The position numbers were made by a program, and so were the translations under genes. From Sipunculus nudus (lineage: Eukaryota; Annelida; Sipuncula; Golfingiida; Sipunculidae): a stretch of 64,000 bases of DNA. Numbering within the stretch: position 1 is the stretch's first letter; every line of letters begins with the position of its first letter. The notes below the pieces were generated by a model, which was not told where the DNA came from, did no database searches, and saw nothing but the letters and a program-made list of their open reading frames with translations. Of the stretch, positions 51,571-64,000 are shown in pieces. The stretch covers positions 38,145,558 to 38,209,557 of the forward strand of contig CM049310.1 of NCBI GenBank assembly GCA_026874595.1, read 5' to 3'.

Positions 51571-54500
51571 GTAAGAATTTATTTATTTTTTACTTTCAGG
51601 CTGTAGTTATTTTTGTTTTTAACTGTTTTCGTTTCCTTGGGGATGCAGCAATTATATTTCTGGAGGTTTGTATAATAAAAAAAATTGATCTGCTGATAGT
51701 TTGTGTTGCTTCACCAAAATTGCCAAAAGAAATGCCAAGTTACCATACAGCTAAAGTTTAACTCCATCGTAAGTGTAAAGAAATAAACTGGAAAGATACA
51801 AAAATTGGATGGAAAGTCTGATATAAAGGTAAGCTTTGATGGAATGCACTGGTTTTGTGGATATTCAGAAATGCATGAGTAAAGATCAGCTTTAAAAAAG
51901 TTTACAGGTTAAGTAAAAATGCAGTAGAAATGTGCAGGGAAAGTTGTAATAAAACAGCAATGTCAGTTGTGAGCCATGGATAAATTGTTGTGGAAATTTA
52001 CACAGGTATGTGATACAGGTGTGTCCCAGATCAAGATTATGTGTGTAAGAGGAAGCAATAAGAAACATTAAGACATCAATAGGTTTGATGGCAACGGAAG
52101 AGTTTCTGAGCAAATCTGTCTTTGGATCTTCCTGTCTGTGATACGGGACACCAAAGACACGTTCCTATAGTAAAAAGATCCTGTCACCCACCCAGGTCTT
52201 GTGTCTAGATGAGAATAAATCAGATTAAAAATATCAGGGTTCATGTAGAATTTTAGAGAATATACATATTTTCATGTATTTCATTTAAATCATCATATTG
52301 AAAATTTTCTTTTGAATTAAATCCTGTTGAACCTGCAGACTTATGAAGCATATGTAGCAAAGTCCCTTTCAGGTATTACAGTTAACAGGATTTTTGTATG
52401 ATGAGCAAAGTATTGTTGAGTCTATGTTTATATCAGTGTCTTATTGAGGTTAACTTCTCATTTGTAACTTAGATTAAATTTTGGGTTATTTGAAGTACAA
52501 TTATGATTATTAGGGCACATGATTGTCACTCAGTCATTATTTTCAGAAGCCTTATTTGCCAACCATGTTTTGTGTGGATTTATAGGAAAATGCTTAGTTT
52601 CTCTGTTAAGCTAACAAAGATGCTGACGTTAAAGAAAAATGTCAGTTTGCTGGTGCTGCACCATACCGTATATCAAATAGTTACTTACAAATGACCATCG
52701 TTAAGTCACCTGGGTACTATCAGGTCCAATTTCTCCTCCAAGGTATATATTTTTATTCAAGTACGGTACCAGGAACCTATGGTACAATTACCTTAACACA
52801 GGGTTTGTATACAGACTGATGAGGGTGCTACCTGTGTATGCTTAAGGAAACCTTGTTTACACAGAAGACTTGGTTCCTTGCTACTACTCTGCTGCTGTGG
52901 ACTGGCTATTTCGCTGTTTCTGTTTGGTGTGTCATTACGCCTGGGAAGCCAGAGAAAATTTTCTTGGAACATGCCACATAATATAGAGCACGCTGTTAAA
53001 TATATAACTTTGTACTGGGTTTTATATGACTGTCATAGATAAACGAGGAAGCTTAAAAGAGTGAAAGGTCAGAGTTAATAAAAAAATGTGTAGTCACCTA
53101 GAGCAAACATACCTTCATCAGAATCCTGATAAAACTTTCCTTTATTTATGTGTTCTCTGAATCACTAACTCAGCTCACAGGTGAGTACTTGTACATAATC
53201 ACCCCTTATTAAAGATGCCTGTGGCTCTTGACCCGGACTAAGAATTAGCCATATGTGACTATGTTTACCTCCAGTTTACCTCCTAAAATTTAATGGATTG
53301 TTCCTTGTGTATTACCAAAACTTTTACAAAGTTTCATCAAAATGTGTTCTTTACTTTGTGTTTACCCGGTAATTGCTTACAGACAGACCAACCATGTAGC
53401 CAGCTGATTGGAAAACCAACTAATTTTATCTTTATACAAATTAGAATTATCATCCTCAGCACCACCTGTTTATTACCATCACCAGAATTATTAAATCTTT
53501 CATCACCATCATCATCACCATTTCTAATAATAGACTAATTTCAGAAATGTTTTGATTTTCAAACCAGCCTTTGGAACACCTCAAAATATAATGAACTCCT
53601 TGATTATTTAAATGAAAAGCAACATATTGTGACTGCTTACTTGGATAAGTTTCAAGATAAATTTACAAACAAAAAAATGACCAGATATCCACATCTAAAG
53701 CCAGATCAACACTAAAATTTGAAACATCTTGATGATTATTCTGTGGTTATTTCTACACAGAACATGAGTGAAAGAGGCAGACAGATAGACTTTATAACCT
53801 CTTTAGGTATATCATGCAGAATCGGCCAAGTGGCAAATTGCTCAGCGAGAAGTCCAATTTAGGCCCATTTCCAGGATCATTGATTTATCAAACATTTCAC
53901 TGGCATTTAATATATCATTGGTGCGCATTTGGGAATAAATCTGATAAGGTTTTATTTTCATAATTTAAGTCCAATACAGGAAAGAAACTTAAGGTATTGT
54001 AATCAAGCTGACAGGAAGATAAAGGCAAGTTTTATAACAGATACAAGTGAACTGCAACTTTGATGTGGATTCATCTTTGTACCCATTCAAGTTGCTTGTT
54101 GATGGTATACCTTAAACACCTGCGAGGGTATCACCTCACATGTACCTGGTAATATAACCGTGACTCCACAAGTAGCTCTGTATACACATAGAGATCAGGT
54201 AAACAAACAGGTAGTACTGGGGGAGAGGCTGGTAGGAGGCTGGTAACAAGCTGCGGCAGCTGATAAATAGGGATTCTGGAAGGTGAGGAGGCCTCCCCTG
54301 TACTGATGCTGTGAACCAGGGCAGGGCCACTCCTCAGTTTTTCTTCACCTCCCACACCACACTGTTTGCTATTTTGAAAGCAAGGTCAGGCCAAGTAAAT
54401 TGTCAATCCGAATTACAGATACAGCAGGACTGCTTGTACCATAGATACCAAGACATGGAAATAAACTCTCTCCTTCACTTTTATGGTCATGCATCTGTAT

Positions 54501-57500
54501 TAGAATTTCCAGTATAACAACTTGAATGTTTGGGCTTCTTTTGGACTACATTTATGTACTGTAATACAACTTTATTCTTATTTCAACCTTTCCTTTCAGT
54601 ACTTCTAAGCTATGGCAGTCAGAATGGGTCATCCTTTCATCAATCATTTGACCAAGAAACATCTAACTCAACTTGATTTTCTTGGGAAATCTCCTTGGAA
54701 ACAAAAATTAGGGCACAGTGACCTGTATATCTTTGTAGTATGTTATTTATACATGGTGATAAGGATCAGATGACAATGGGGCTTCATTATCCCCTTTCCT
54801 TACAGTTATGGCCAGAATGGAATGAAGTAAAAAATTCTACCTCCTAATATTAGTCTGAAAAAAATATTAAAAAAAAGGGTTTATCTATAATTTCCTGCCT
54901 TTACCCCTATGTGAATATGTCTTGAGAAAAGGTGCAGTTCATTGACATATCATAATATATACAGTGTTTGCGATCAAGGGTTTTAAATTTGTAAATGGGA
55001 AATAATTGTGAAATTGAAACCTTTGGAAATAAGATGATGAACTTTAATAAAAAACAACCTAATTTGCATATGCATGGAACCAGATCCAATTTGTGCAATA
55101 AACACACATTAATATTTTAGGGAACAAGAACCACTTACTAGGGGCTGGTCGACACTGGCACAAGTCATAACATAACAGCAGTGACAGAAGTGAATGACAG
55201 AGTGTGCCATTTATTCATACTTTATAATATCAACAAACACTGGTTTACTGAGATTTTATAGGTTCTTGTTAGATCACAAAAATGAAACCCTCATGAAATG
55301 TTCAAAATTAAGTAACTGTTAAATTTAAGCCATGTTAATTTGAAGCTAACCACAGTGTTGTGAATTATGTGAAACTAGCATTGTACAAATGTACTGAAGT
55401 TGAATCACAAATTGTAATTTAGCCAGCCACCAGGTTTCTGTGAAAAGCCCAAAATAAAGTGAATATCTAAAGCTGTGTACATTAATACATATGTAAGTAA
55501 TAAATTGCTTACAATACAAAATGTGAAAATATTGGTTTCATTTGTTGTGGATATAATTAGTATAAAGGCTATGTTATATTGGCTGAAGGTAACACCTGTT
55601 GCTATGTTTGATATTAACACCTGCTGTAAAGAGCTGAAATTGACATATGATGTGATCAATTCCATCCTTGAAACTGGCGACATACAAGCATATTGCCTTG
55701 GCCTTGTCTGGATCCCCTGTGTTTGTGTGGGTAAGACCTCCAGCCTCAGTACACAGGTGTTATGTACAGAGCTTGTATTTTGTGTGACAGTAAATAGGAT
55801 GAGGGCATCATAAAATGGTGTGAAACACTATAAAAACAGACCAGCTTTGAGTTAGACATGCTGGAACATTACTAATCCATGGATTGAAATGAGCCAATTT
55901 AACTTGCCTACTTTTGATCACAATATGTGCTTTCACAGAACCTAGCCTAGGTTTTGAGTGAAGTATTGTGATTAGAACCTTCAGAGTGCAATGACAGAGG
56001 ATTATTAAAAGTTTTTCTGTGGTTGTGATATGCCAGGAGTACTTGGTAAATGAGTCTGCACTTGAGTTCCGTAATTTACGCCAACTACAAGCAGTCAGCA
56101 CTCCATGACGCAGCACTGCCAGGGCGCAAGCGGTTACTGCTGTAATTGAAAGCACTGCTGAATCAGGGGATATCATATTTTCAAAGTACTGTTTTCCGTT
56201 AAGTTACAGTTTGGATGTACATTGACTGAGGAATTCAATTCATGTGTACACCCAGTATTTGAGTATAATGCGTTAAATCAGATGTGCTTGGAATGGATGC
56301 TGTTTGACACAGCTGAGATATTGTTTTGTACATTGAAGGACTCTAAAGATCTTCTGATATTGTAAGTATTTAAATTTAATCAGAGATAAGTATAGTACCT
56401 TCAGTTAAGGAACCCTAATTTATGAATTGTTAGTCTATCTCTGAGATAAGAATATAATGCTGCTCCGATCCACTTGAGATTGACAACTACAAATCATTAG
56501 ACTCGATCTTTTTTTGGTCAAATACTTCAAATATATTGTTATTTCTAATAAATTCTCTTAGTTAAAGGTGGTAAAGATACAATGAAGGGGGAGCAACGTA
56601 TTACCTTAACATACACATAAAGAATGTGAAAAATTTATTTTTTAAACTAATTTGAACAGTTTAAACACTGTCTACTCATATCTTTTTTCTTATTGATATT
56701 TATAAGATATTGCTTGAGTGTTATTTTATCAATGGGCATCATTAAAAGTTTATTAATAGCTTTTAGTTCTAAATTGTGCTATTGACGGTTTCAAATATGT
56801 ATCAGAATACTTATTTGTATTGATACTGCAGACTTTTGTCAGTATCTGGTAACTTTACTAACTTTAGGTTTAAATGTATATGAGTGATGAGGATTTGAGG
56901 ATATGGTCATCAGGGCTACCTTACTAAATAATAAATCTGAGGATTAAATGTCATGTGAGAAATCTGTATACTGCCAGGGAGTGCAGACCAGTCAGTTTAT
57001 GACAGGGCTATTATCGCTAACATTGACACTATATATTCTTATACCACCTGGTAAGCCATTAATGCTAATTTTCTTCATGGTGTATGTCAGTAATTATAAC
57101 TTGATCAAGTAGTATGACTTTTCAGTTTTAGCTAAACATTTATTTTACATAATTTACACACACCATATCCCTGGCAAAAGGTTAATTTTTTTCAACCTTG
57201 CCACATTCCACATATTATTTAATTGCATAATATTGCCTTTGATATAACTTGGAAATATCTTAGATAATATTAAAATTAAACAATGCAATATTTTGTTTAA
57301 TTTATTATATTCTGATTTAAATATCTATGCTGTTATATTAAAAATCAGTTTCTCCTGGGAAAATAGTAGTTTTACAGTTTACACCAACAAAGGACATTTT
57401 TTCAGTGTAACACAAACCAGGAATAGATGATGACTACGATAAACAGCTTGGTCATTCGACTCATCTACAGTTAGTCTATTTTGATATCATCATTTGTGGT

Positions 57501-58262
57501 TGACTCCACTCACGATCAGATATAAGTATTATGCTGTCAACATAGATTATCTAAGTAATTTTAGAATGAGAAATCCATACACCCTTCCAAACTTACTGCT
57601 TTGGCTGAAACCAACAGGATATATGCAGTGCCATACCGGGTTCTTGTCGATTTCACATTAGCCTGAGGGCTGAAATGTACACTATTTGTGCTGAAATCAA
57701 CAGGACTTAAATTTCATGTCCAATTTATTTATACCCTAAGGCAATATATTTACACAAGTGTCCAGTGCAAGCTTCTCCATATACTTAACCCTTTTAAGTA
57801 TTTGTTTCAGTTGATCTGATCTGAAATGTTAGCAGTAGGCCTATTTGTCCTTAATCTATCAATTCTGACACAAGATTTCTGTTCACTTGGCTCTCTGTTT
57901 AGGGTATAGAACTTCCATTTCAGACAGGTTTAGCAGGAATCCCTGTGCAGGCTTAACGATACTAAGCTCTGACCTGTATTCTTGGAGCTGTAGTGAAAAA
58001 CCCTGATTTGAGGACCTTGCATTTCAAACCCATCAGTAGTGTTAAAGGTTGCTGAAAAAAATGTATTTTCATTAAATTTCAAGTTTAACTTAAAAAAAGG
58101 CCGAAATAAGCCAAATCCTACTTATAGCTATGAGAGCATAGATTGAGGTATAGATACAGATATATACAGACATTGCATGATGTGTGACAAACATTAGGTG
58201 CCAGATATTTTATTAGGTTTCTTTTCGGTTTTAAAGATACATTTTAAAGTACTCTAACTTGG
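51571..58262 (+). other. Large intron, first part
   Basis: About 6.7 kb of A+T-rich sequence with no splice-consistent exon. Frames such as 54131-54355 (-) and 55808-56176 (-) lack recognisable motifs. No bounded repeats were recognised before 58263. Confidence 0.45.
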
Positions 58263-58427
58263 TAAAGTGAAACCTTTGTAGTAGGACCACTTATGGCAAT
58301 GGCAAAAAGTAGTCTTAATTTACAGTTGGTCATATAAGACAGGTCAATTATAACCAATGTTAATGTTGTCTGTTCACTCAAGGGTGGTCTCAATAGACAG
58401 GTGGTCTTTTACGTAGGTTTCACTGTT
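58263..58427. mobile_element. MITE, AGTGAAACCT inverted ends, relative of 14825-15000
   Basis: AAGTGAAACCT (58265-58275) is matched by AGGTTTCACTG (58415-58425) in inverted orientation with one mismatch. Inside are GGACCACTTATGGC, TGGTCATATAAGACAGGTCA and GGTGGTCTCAATAGACAGGTGG words that read as repeated GGTC/GACC motifs. The ends resemble those of the element at 14825-15000 (CAGTGAAATC), with possible TA flanks. It is non-coding, about 165 bp long, and probably one of a large family. Confidence 0.65.
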
Positions 58428-60600
58428 ATTGCTACACTGACCCTTCACCTGCCGGAAATGACCCTGGTAAATAAACAGACATATTTCAAACATACCCTTT
58501 CATGTAGTTTGCTGCTCAAACATGGTTTATCTGAAGAGGAAGAATTATCAGTGTAGCTTTGTGTGAGGGACGAAATGAACAAGCATACTAATCATTGTTG
58601 TTGATTTCTTGCCTCAGGGTGGGTACCAGCAGCTTTGCTAGTGTCTACCAGAAGTCTTCTAGATGTGTATTCAGGCATGGGTTTAGACTGAGGAAATTAT
58701 ATTATACTGGGCTAATAAATTGTTAGTTTCATGTAAATTTACATGAAAGTTTGTGATTATGTACATGTTGGTCAGTGTAGCTGTTTATTGGAAAAGGGTG
58801 TTAGTTTCAAGAAATTCCAGATGTTGATTTCTGTGTGTCATTGTTCTCACTTTTAAGAGTGATTGTGGGTGATGTCATTTTCAGGAAATATTCAATGGAC
58901 GCTGGAGGAATGTAGTCATCAAGTGCAAGTACTCAGGCACAATCATAATTCATTCATGGTTCAATTGTGAATGAATAACCATCCATGAAAGATACATAAA
59001 CTGCCTACATTAGGTCATCATTTTGTGATTGACACATTAGATATTTTATACACGGACATGACAGCTGGATACAAGAATGTCACTGTCACAAGATGTGATG
59101 GCTGGAGCTGTGTTTGTGAGCAGTCTGGCTCTTTAGAATTATGACAGAATTAAACTGAAAAACTGATACAAGCTTTCAAGATGATCCTCACCATAATATG
59201 ATGAGCTGGATTTGATTTAAACTAAATTTTTCTTGGATAAGGCACCAGAGAAACAATCAAACCCATTAAGTGATATTTACAAGTGATGTTTAAATGTCAA
59301 ATGTTTCAATAGAAAAAGTTGTATTGTTCCATTATTTATGATGGGCATGCACAAACAGGGAATGACGTCACATTTCCTAGGTTAGTCAGTGCTACATGTT
59401 ACTACATGGTGTCTTGTTACTGGTTGTACAGTACACAGCCAAATGTCAAATGTTTCATTGGATGAAGTCACATGTAGAATGTAAACCACAGTGACATATT
59501 CAGTTTACCATCAATATTTGAACATCATTATACATCATTATAAACATCATTATAAAATACATACAAAAACAACAGACATTTCATGAAATGACATCACGTA
59601 AACAAGGTTTGATGTCGCAGTATATTCTAACACAGTGATCCATATCTTAACATTGGTTATAAGGTACACATGAGGTGTCAGTGCATAGGAATTGAGCTCA
59701 CATGGCCAGGACTATTTATTATTCAGAGAACTAAATTCCAGGAATGCCATATATGGAGATGAGTGAAAACTGAGAGGTAGTTCAGTGGCTGACATTTGAG
59801 AGGCATGGCAGGTATGTGTATAAAGTGTAGAGCCTAAAACCTGGAGGGTGAAAGGATTATTATACCTGTATATGTCAATGAAACCTGTAGGAATGATCAA
59901 CCAGACACCAATGGAAACAGTGATGTCATTTTAATATGAAATTATCCCCAAGAACCGAAAGTTTTACCTTTTTCAATAGAGAAACTTTCATGCTAGCACA
60001 CAGAAAAATTCTGGTCAGAGGTGTTGAATTATTTTTTGCACAGCACAGTAGGATTTTATAATTATGTGAAATAAACAAGTGCTCATATTAACATTATCAT
60101 GAAGTTCATATGTAAAGTAATGATTCTAATAATTCTCCATTACTAAAGGTGAATATCAGGTGACCCTTATTACAGTGTTCTACACAAGATTACTTCAATA
60201 AGATGGGAACAGTATGAAATTGTTATATTGAGTTCTCATTCCATGTTCCTTAATCTGATTTAATATTGATTATATTGATTAATTTGGAAGTGCAGTAGGA
60301 AAATCTGTGATTAATAATCTGAACACAAAACAAACATTACTGGAAAATATTAAACAAAAGTTATTTGTGAATGAGGATAATTTTTAACCCCTGAGACCAT
60401 AAAAATTACTTATGTTATCATTATATTTACTAACTTAGTCATCTGGTTAGTCATGCTGTGATTGAAATCTACTTGGGAATATTACGGGAACATCAGATGG
60501 AAGTCACCACACAGAAAATAAGGAAACTGTACATATCTGTCACTCACTGTTGCTAACATGAATAGCGGGACATATTTGAGATAAGATAAGATAAACCCGG
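58428..60600 (+). other. Large intron, second part
   Basis: A+T-rich sequence with a perfect 22-base palindrome at 58727-58748 (TTTCATGTAAA and its complement) and a small ATCATTATA(C/A)A repeat near 59520-59555. No exon was recognised. Confidence 0.45.
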
Positions 60601-60820
60601 AGGACAACAAATCAGCAAACCAGTGCATCACTAGATGTTTATGTTTCATGCAGGGACTCAGTCACTATAACCAGTGATTTACGTGATCTAGTGGTGAAGT
60701 GTCCAGTTTTGTCACTGACGGTATGACGCCCGCTGAACTCTATTAGTCATCATCTATTGTGGAGGGTCTCGTTGTTTTTACGCTGGATTACACAATCTTG
60801 TTTGTTGCATCTGTGTTATC
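60601..60820 (+). promoter_or_regulatory. Candidate internal promoter/5' UTR for start exon B
   Basis: The 200 bases before the ATG at 60821 have more CpG than the flanking intron (for example CGGTATGACGCCCGC near 60719-60733). An in-frame TGA at 60734 has no ATG between it and 60821 in that frame. No TATA box is clear. The existence of this promoter is inferred from the start exon that follows. Confidence 0.35.
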
Positions 60821-60890
60821 ATGGGGAAACCACACAAAGTGAAGATGTTCAAAAGTATTGTGTTCTGGAAGAAAAAGGAGCAGAAAACAG
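60821..60890 (+). CDS. Alternative first coding exon B, basic N-terminus
   Basis: ATG opens 23 codons (MGKPHKVKMFKSIVFW, then KKKEQKT) that end at a consensus donor (ACAG|GTAAGT, 60891) after one base of a codon. That is the same phase in which exon 3 ends at 51570. Both can therefore splice to 61828, giving isoforms that differ in everything upstream. The peptide is lysine-rich with an FKSIVFW hydrophobic core, which could favour membrane or nucleic-acid contact. It starts Met-Gly but lacks the Ser/Thr at position 6 usual for myristoylation. An in-frame stop upstream at 60734 fixes this as the first ATG. Confidence 0.6.
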
Positions 60891-61827
60891 GTAAGTTTTG
60901 ATAATTTAACAAATTCTATGACATCTCAGAGGTTTCTTAATAATTATTTATGGTGTTTTTATGGGTCTGGAGGTAAGCCTAATTGCTATGGTAACTATCA
61001 TGACTCCATGGTGGTCACCATTGGTGTGTTGATTCATTGTTTCCAAACTAAACACTAACATTTTGGACATTTGGAGACCAGGTCTAAGTATTTTATATAT
61101 TCACCAGCCAGGTAGGTACAATTTATTGTTTTAATTCTTTCTGATAAATTTGGTTCTGTTTATTGATTTTAATTGAATGTTGGCCTTATGTCTTTATTCT
61201 AGGAACAATCTGACATGATCATATTATTTCTTTGGGATCATGGCTTTATTCTTTTTAAAATATATTTGTAAATAATCAGAAATATTAATATGTTATGTTT
61301 AATCCTGTTTTTCACAAAGATTTTATATTTTATGTTCTTTTAAGGATTAAATTTTCTGGATACTCTTTCAATAAAATGTTATATGGAAACAGACTGCTTA
61401 ATCTTTATCATGAACTATGTTTATATCCTCTAAGTATACTTATAATAAAAATTTTATTAGTGTTTATGGTGAATTTTCATGTTTAACATGATATTTTATT
61501 TTATAAATATAAATATTTACTTTGGTATATTTGATTTTACATAAATATTATATAATATATACTAGTTTTTTTATGTATATCTGAATGAATCGTAAGTATA
61601 ATATTGGAGTCAAATGTCATATGTTTAAAAAGCTATTTTAATTTACACATAAATGAAAGCAAATAACACTAATAGAAAATATAGTAGTCTTAATCGATTT
61701 CATACTACATAACACAAGTTGATCCATGGGCACAGCAATGTTAGTTAACAGAACAGACAACAGATGGCAGCAGAATCAGGTTTACTTTGCCCTCTTTCAC
61801 CAGGTGTGTTACTTCTGTTTTTTCCAG
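60891..61827 (+). other. Intron after exon B
   Basis: A+T-rich sequence ending in a strong acceptor with a T-rich tract (CTGTTTTTTCCAG, ending 61827). It holds the X-box-like motif at 60982. Confidence 0.5.
60982..60995. promoter_or_regulatory. RFX X-box-like motif ATTGCTATGGTAAC
   Basis: Thirteen of 14 positions fit GTTGCTATGGTAAC, a typical X-box. It lies 91 bases inside the intron after start exon B, close enough to act on that promoter. Functional use is inferred only. Confidence 0.4.
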
Positions 61828-61887
61828 CCGCCCTCAGTGTGTTCAACAAAAGCAGCACACTAGATGGCCGGAGCTCAACACCCAAAG
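61828..61887 (+). CDS. Shared coding exon 4, Ser/Thr-rich linker
   Basis: The 60-base exon runs from a strong acceptor (TTTTTTCCAG) to donor CAAAG|GTAGGA (61888), entering and leaving in phase 1. With the split codon from either upstream exon it encodes A, then ALSVFNKSSTLDGRSSTPK. That sequence is Ser/Thr-rich with SSTL and SSTPK, which look like potential phosphorylation sites in a disordered linker. The exon is symmetric, so it could be skipped without a frameshift. It links both alternative N-termini to a body that lies outside the window. Confidence 0.65.
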
Positions 61888-63420
61888 GTAGGAAGCAGTT
61901 TGTACTTTCTTATCCCCATCCCAAGTATAGTGATAGTTTAACTGTGTCTTTTCATTCTATGTTCAAATTGTTTTCATGTTCTCTCCCGGGATCTCATTTT
62001 GTGTATCTGAAAATCACTTGTCATTTAACTTAAAATTCTATTCAGACAATTTTTGTTTCCTCAAGTTAACAGATAGGAATTGTAGCCAGTAGAGATTTCT
62101 GGAAATCTTACTTCTCAAGAAGCTTGGCATAGGTATTTGACATCATAGGCTAAGCTTAGTTGAAAAAAAAAAATAATATATAGCTTTACTAATTATTTAC
62201 AAGAAACTGCATGACCGTGAATACTTTTCAATTTAATTTTTGTTTTATTCATTATACATGTCATAGGTAATCATATGATTTATTTTTAAACAATGTCATA
62301 CAGTATCACCAGGAACAAAATATGTTTTAAGAATTAAAGGCCTGGGGATTATAACACAAGGCTTCCAGGAAAACTACAGGGTTATTTCTTTTATTGCCTT
62401 TATTGCAATATATTGTCACTTATGGATACAAACTGAACCTATAATATATAAACAGAACATGTCCACATCCATGATTCCAATATCTGTATATCTAAAAATC
62501 CCAGATATTTCCAAGGTTATAAATATACAAACAGGCAAACATAATGGTGAAAGGCAAGTAAGAAACTCAGGACATTACAGCCACCTCCCCCCCCCCCCCC
62601 TCCACAAACACACACACAAGCACACTTTCTATTCAGTTAAAAATGTACAGTTTCTTCAAAGAAGTGAAAATTAATTGCTTCCTTTTTGTACAGTAGGGGA
62701 ATTTTTGTGGTAGGGGCTGATTTCTCCAGGACTGCAAGGCCTGCTATTTTTTAAAATACAGGCCCAGTCCAGAAAAATGCATGCCCCTTTCAATTTTAAA
62801 ACCTGTGTTACTGATTCTATTTAATTGTTGGTGTAATCATGTTATTAATGGTTGTCAAGTAAAGATGCTGCAAGAGTAACACCCCTGCATAGCCAGACAG
62901 TCCAGCAGCTGTTGGTATGACTGTATCAGTAGTGCATTTGGAAGGAATTAGATGCAGTGGTGGGTTGCTTCCTCATCCCACACTTCCCATTTGTACTAAA
63001 GCATCAGAGTTGGTAATCGGAGGTCATTGGGTACAGCTGTTCATGTGTGTAATGTGCATACGATTGTATACTGTTTATTCATGGCTCTATGATCAAAGGT
63101 AATTTCAAGACGTAAAAGAATACTCAGTGTGTATTAATGTGTGATGTAGTCTATTATTTATGTAAAAACATGACATGAAGTGTGACAGAACTGTGTAGGT
63201 GTGTGCGTGTAGTATAAGAGAGAGAGAGAAAGAGAGAGAAGCTATATTCATAAGATACACGTATGGCAGTAATTAATTTGGTGAATGCTAGAGCTGTCAT
63301 AAATGATGATTAGAGGAATTTGGCAATAGGAATGGGACATCCAACAAGTCCAAGTTTTAACTCATGTACACAAAACATTTTTGTGGACACCTTAAGATAA
63401 ATATGAATTCCTGAGCACAT
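61888..63420 (+). other. Intron continuing toward the window end
   Basis: A+T-rich sequence with a 14-base C run (62587-62600) followed by a short CA tract, and an AG tract near 63215-63240. No further exon with matching phase 1 entry was found. Confidence 0.4.
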
Positions 63421-64000
63421 TTTTAGCTCAGCTGACTATAAGTCATCTTTGCTATAGTCGTGGTCCTTTGTCTGTCGGCTGTCCGTCCATCCGTTAAACT
63501 GGCACGTTTTGAAACCGTAAGACCTAGAAATCCAAAATTCAGCATAATGTTAGATGTCCCCAAGATCTCCTACCAAGCTGAAAACTGGGTCTTTGCGACT
63601 TCATTCCTTTGAGAAATTAAGGAAAAACCCCAATTTTTTATTAAAAACCTATTTTTACACTTCAGGACTGCCTAAAATCAAAACCACTCATCAGTTTTTC
63701 CTCATATTTACCATAAATATTCCTCTGTATAGTTCCTATGTACATGCCAGAAATTAGGTCTGTATTATATAATTTAAAAAAGTTATGGGCCCAAACATAA
63801 TGCATTTTGTAAAAAATCAGGAAAGATATTTGATCACTTAACACAAAACATGTTAAAGCTAAGGACTTTTTTCCTGTAATATAGCTTTAATTAATCAAAA
63901 TTAAATTGTATACCCAAAATTAGATCAAAATCTTTTAGATTTTTTTAAATATTAGCAAAAATAAAAAATTGGTACCTTAAATTTTACCCAACTACCATGG
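63421..64000 (+). repeat. Interspersed repeat, copy 2, cut by the window end
   Basis: It aligns with 28161-28740 and beyond in the same orientation with high identity, starting at the same TTTTAGCTCAGCTGACTATA head. The TCCG run is about 40 bases shorter, and the head palindrome has a change (ATCTTTGCT in place of ATCTGAGCT). The end is truncated by the window, so the dimeric second half seen in copy 1 cannot be checked. Confidence 0.85.

Noticed and set aside
54131-54355. 74-codon minus-strand frame rich in S, P and L
   Set aside because: An alternative frame on the same strand is equally open and there is no motif. It is probably chance in a less A+T-rich patch.
58727-58748. 22-base perfect palindrome TTTCATGTAAA and complement
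   Set aside because: It has no loop and no flanking structure, so there is no evidence that it is more than a chance palindrome. It is mentioned only within the intron description.
62917-63102. 61-codon frame ending near a GTAATT donor, considered as exon 5
   Set aside because: No acceptor gives phase 1 entry and the peptide has no coding-like pattern.

Overview
The window looks like a piece of an animal nuclear genome, roughly two-thirds A+T, CpG-poor, and almost entirely intronic, intergenic or repeat sequence. Nothing in it resembles bacterial gene organisation: there are no long reading frames, ribosome-binding sites or operons. Two copies of an interspersed repeat headed by a near-palindrome and a (TCCG)n run, several tRNA-derived SINE-like relics and many short inverted-repeat elements suggest a marine invertebrate, perhaps a mollusc. 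That placement is an inference from repeat style and is only moderately secure.

Gene content. One multi-exon gene on the + strand is supported by splice signals and reading phase. A tiny putative start exon (43824-43830) would join exons at 50181-50305 and 51438-51570, then an exon at 61828-61887, and the gene would continue beyond the window. A second putative start exon (60821-60890) ends in the same phase as the 51438-51570 exon. Both can therefore splice into 61828, which predicts two proteins with different N-termini from two promoters about 17 kb apart. The longer N-terminus has a PH-domain-like start (W-x-P-x-F-C-V-L ... L-x-x-Y), but I cannot name the protein.

Layout. 1-4.1 kb is non-coding with one 405-bp inverted-repeat element. 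4.16-6.53 kb is a CpG-richer element with inverted ends, a 5S rRNA-like segment and a 353-bp tandem duplication. 6.5-20.6 kb is non-coding with small inverted-repeat elements, short tandem repeats and a tRNA relic. 20.6-23.7 kb is a ~94-bp minisatellite of about 13 copies, split by a 1.86-kb insert with 12-bp perfect inverted ends. 28.16-29.6 kb is a dimeric interspersed repeat whose second copy begins at 63.42 kb and runs off the window. 36.58-37.0 kb is a tRNA-derived SINE. 40.2 kb holds two RFX X-box-like motifs. 40.75-40.96 kb is a small inverted-repeat element. 43.4-64 kb is the gene, with large introns containing a miRNA-like hairpin at 44.8 kb, a reverse-oriented tRNA relic at 50.6 kb and a short inverted-repeat element at 58.3 kb.

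I found no self-contained new biological system. The items most worth checking are the two alternative first exons, the hairpin that carries a miR-7-like seed, the transposon-split minisatellite, and the X-box motifs, one of which lies just downstream of the second start exon.
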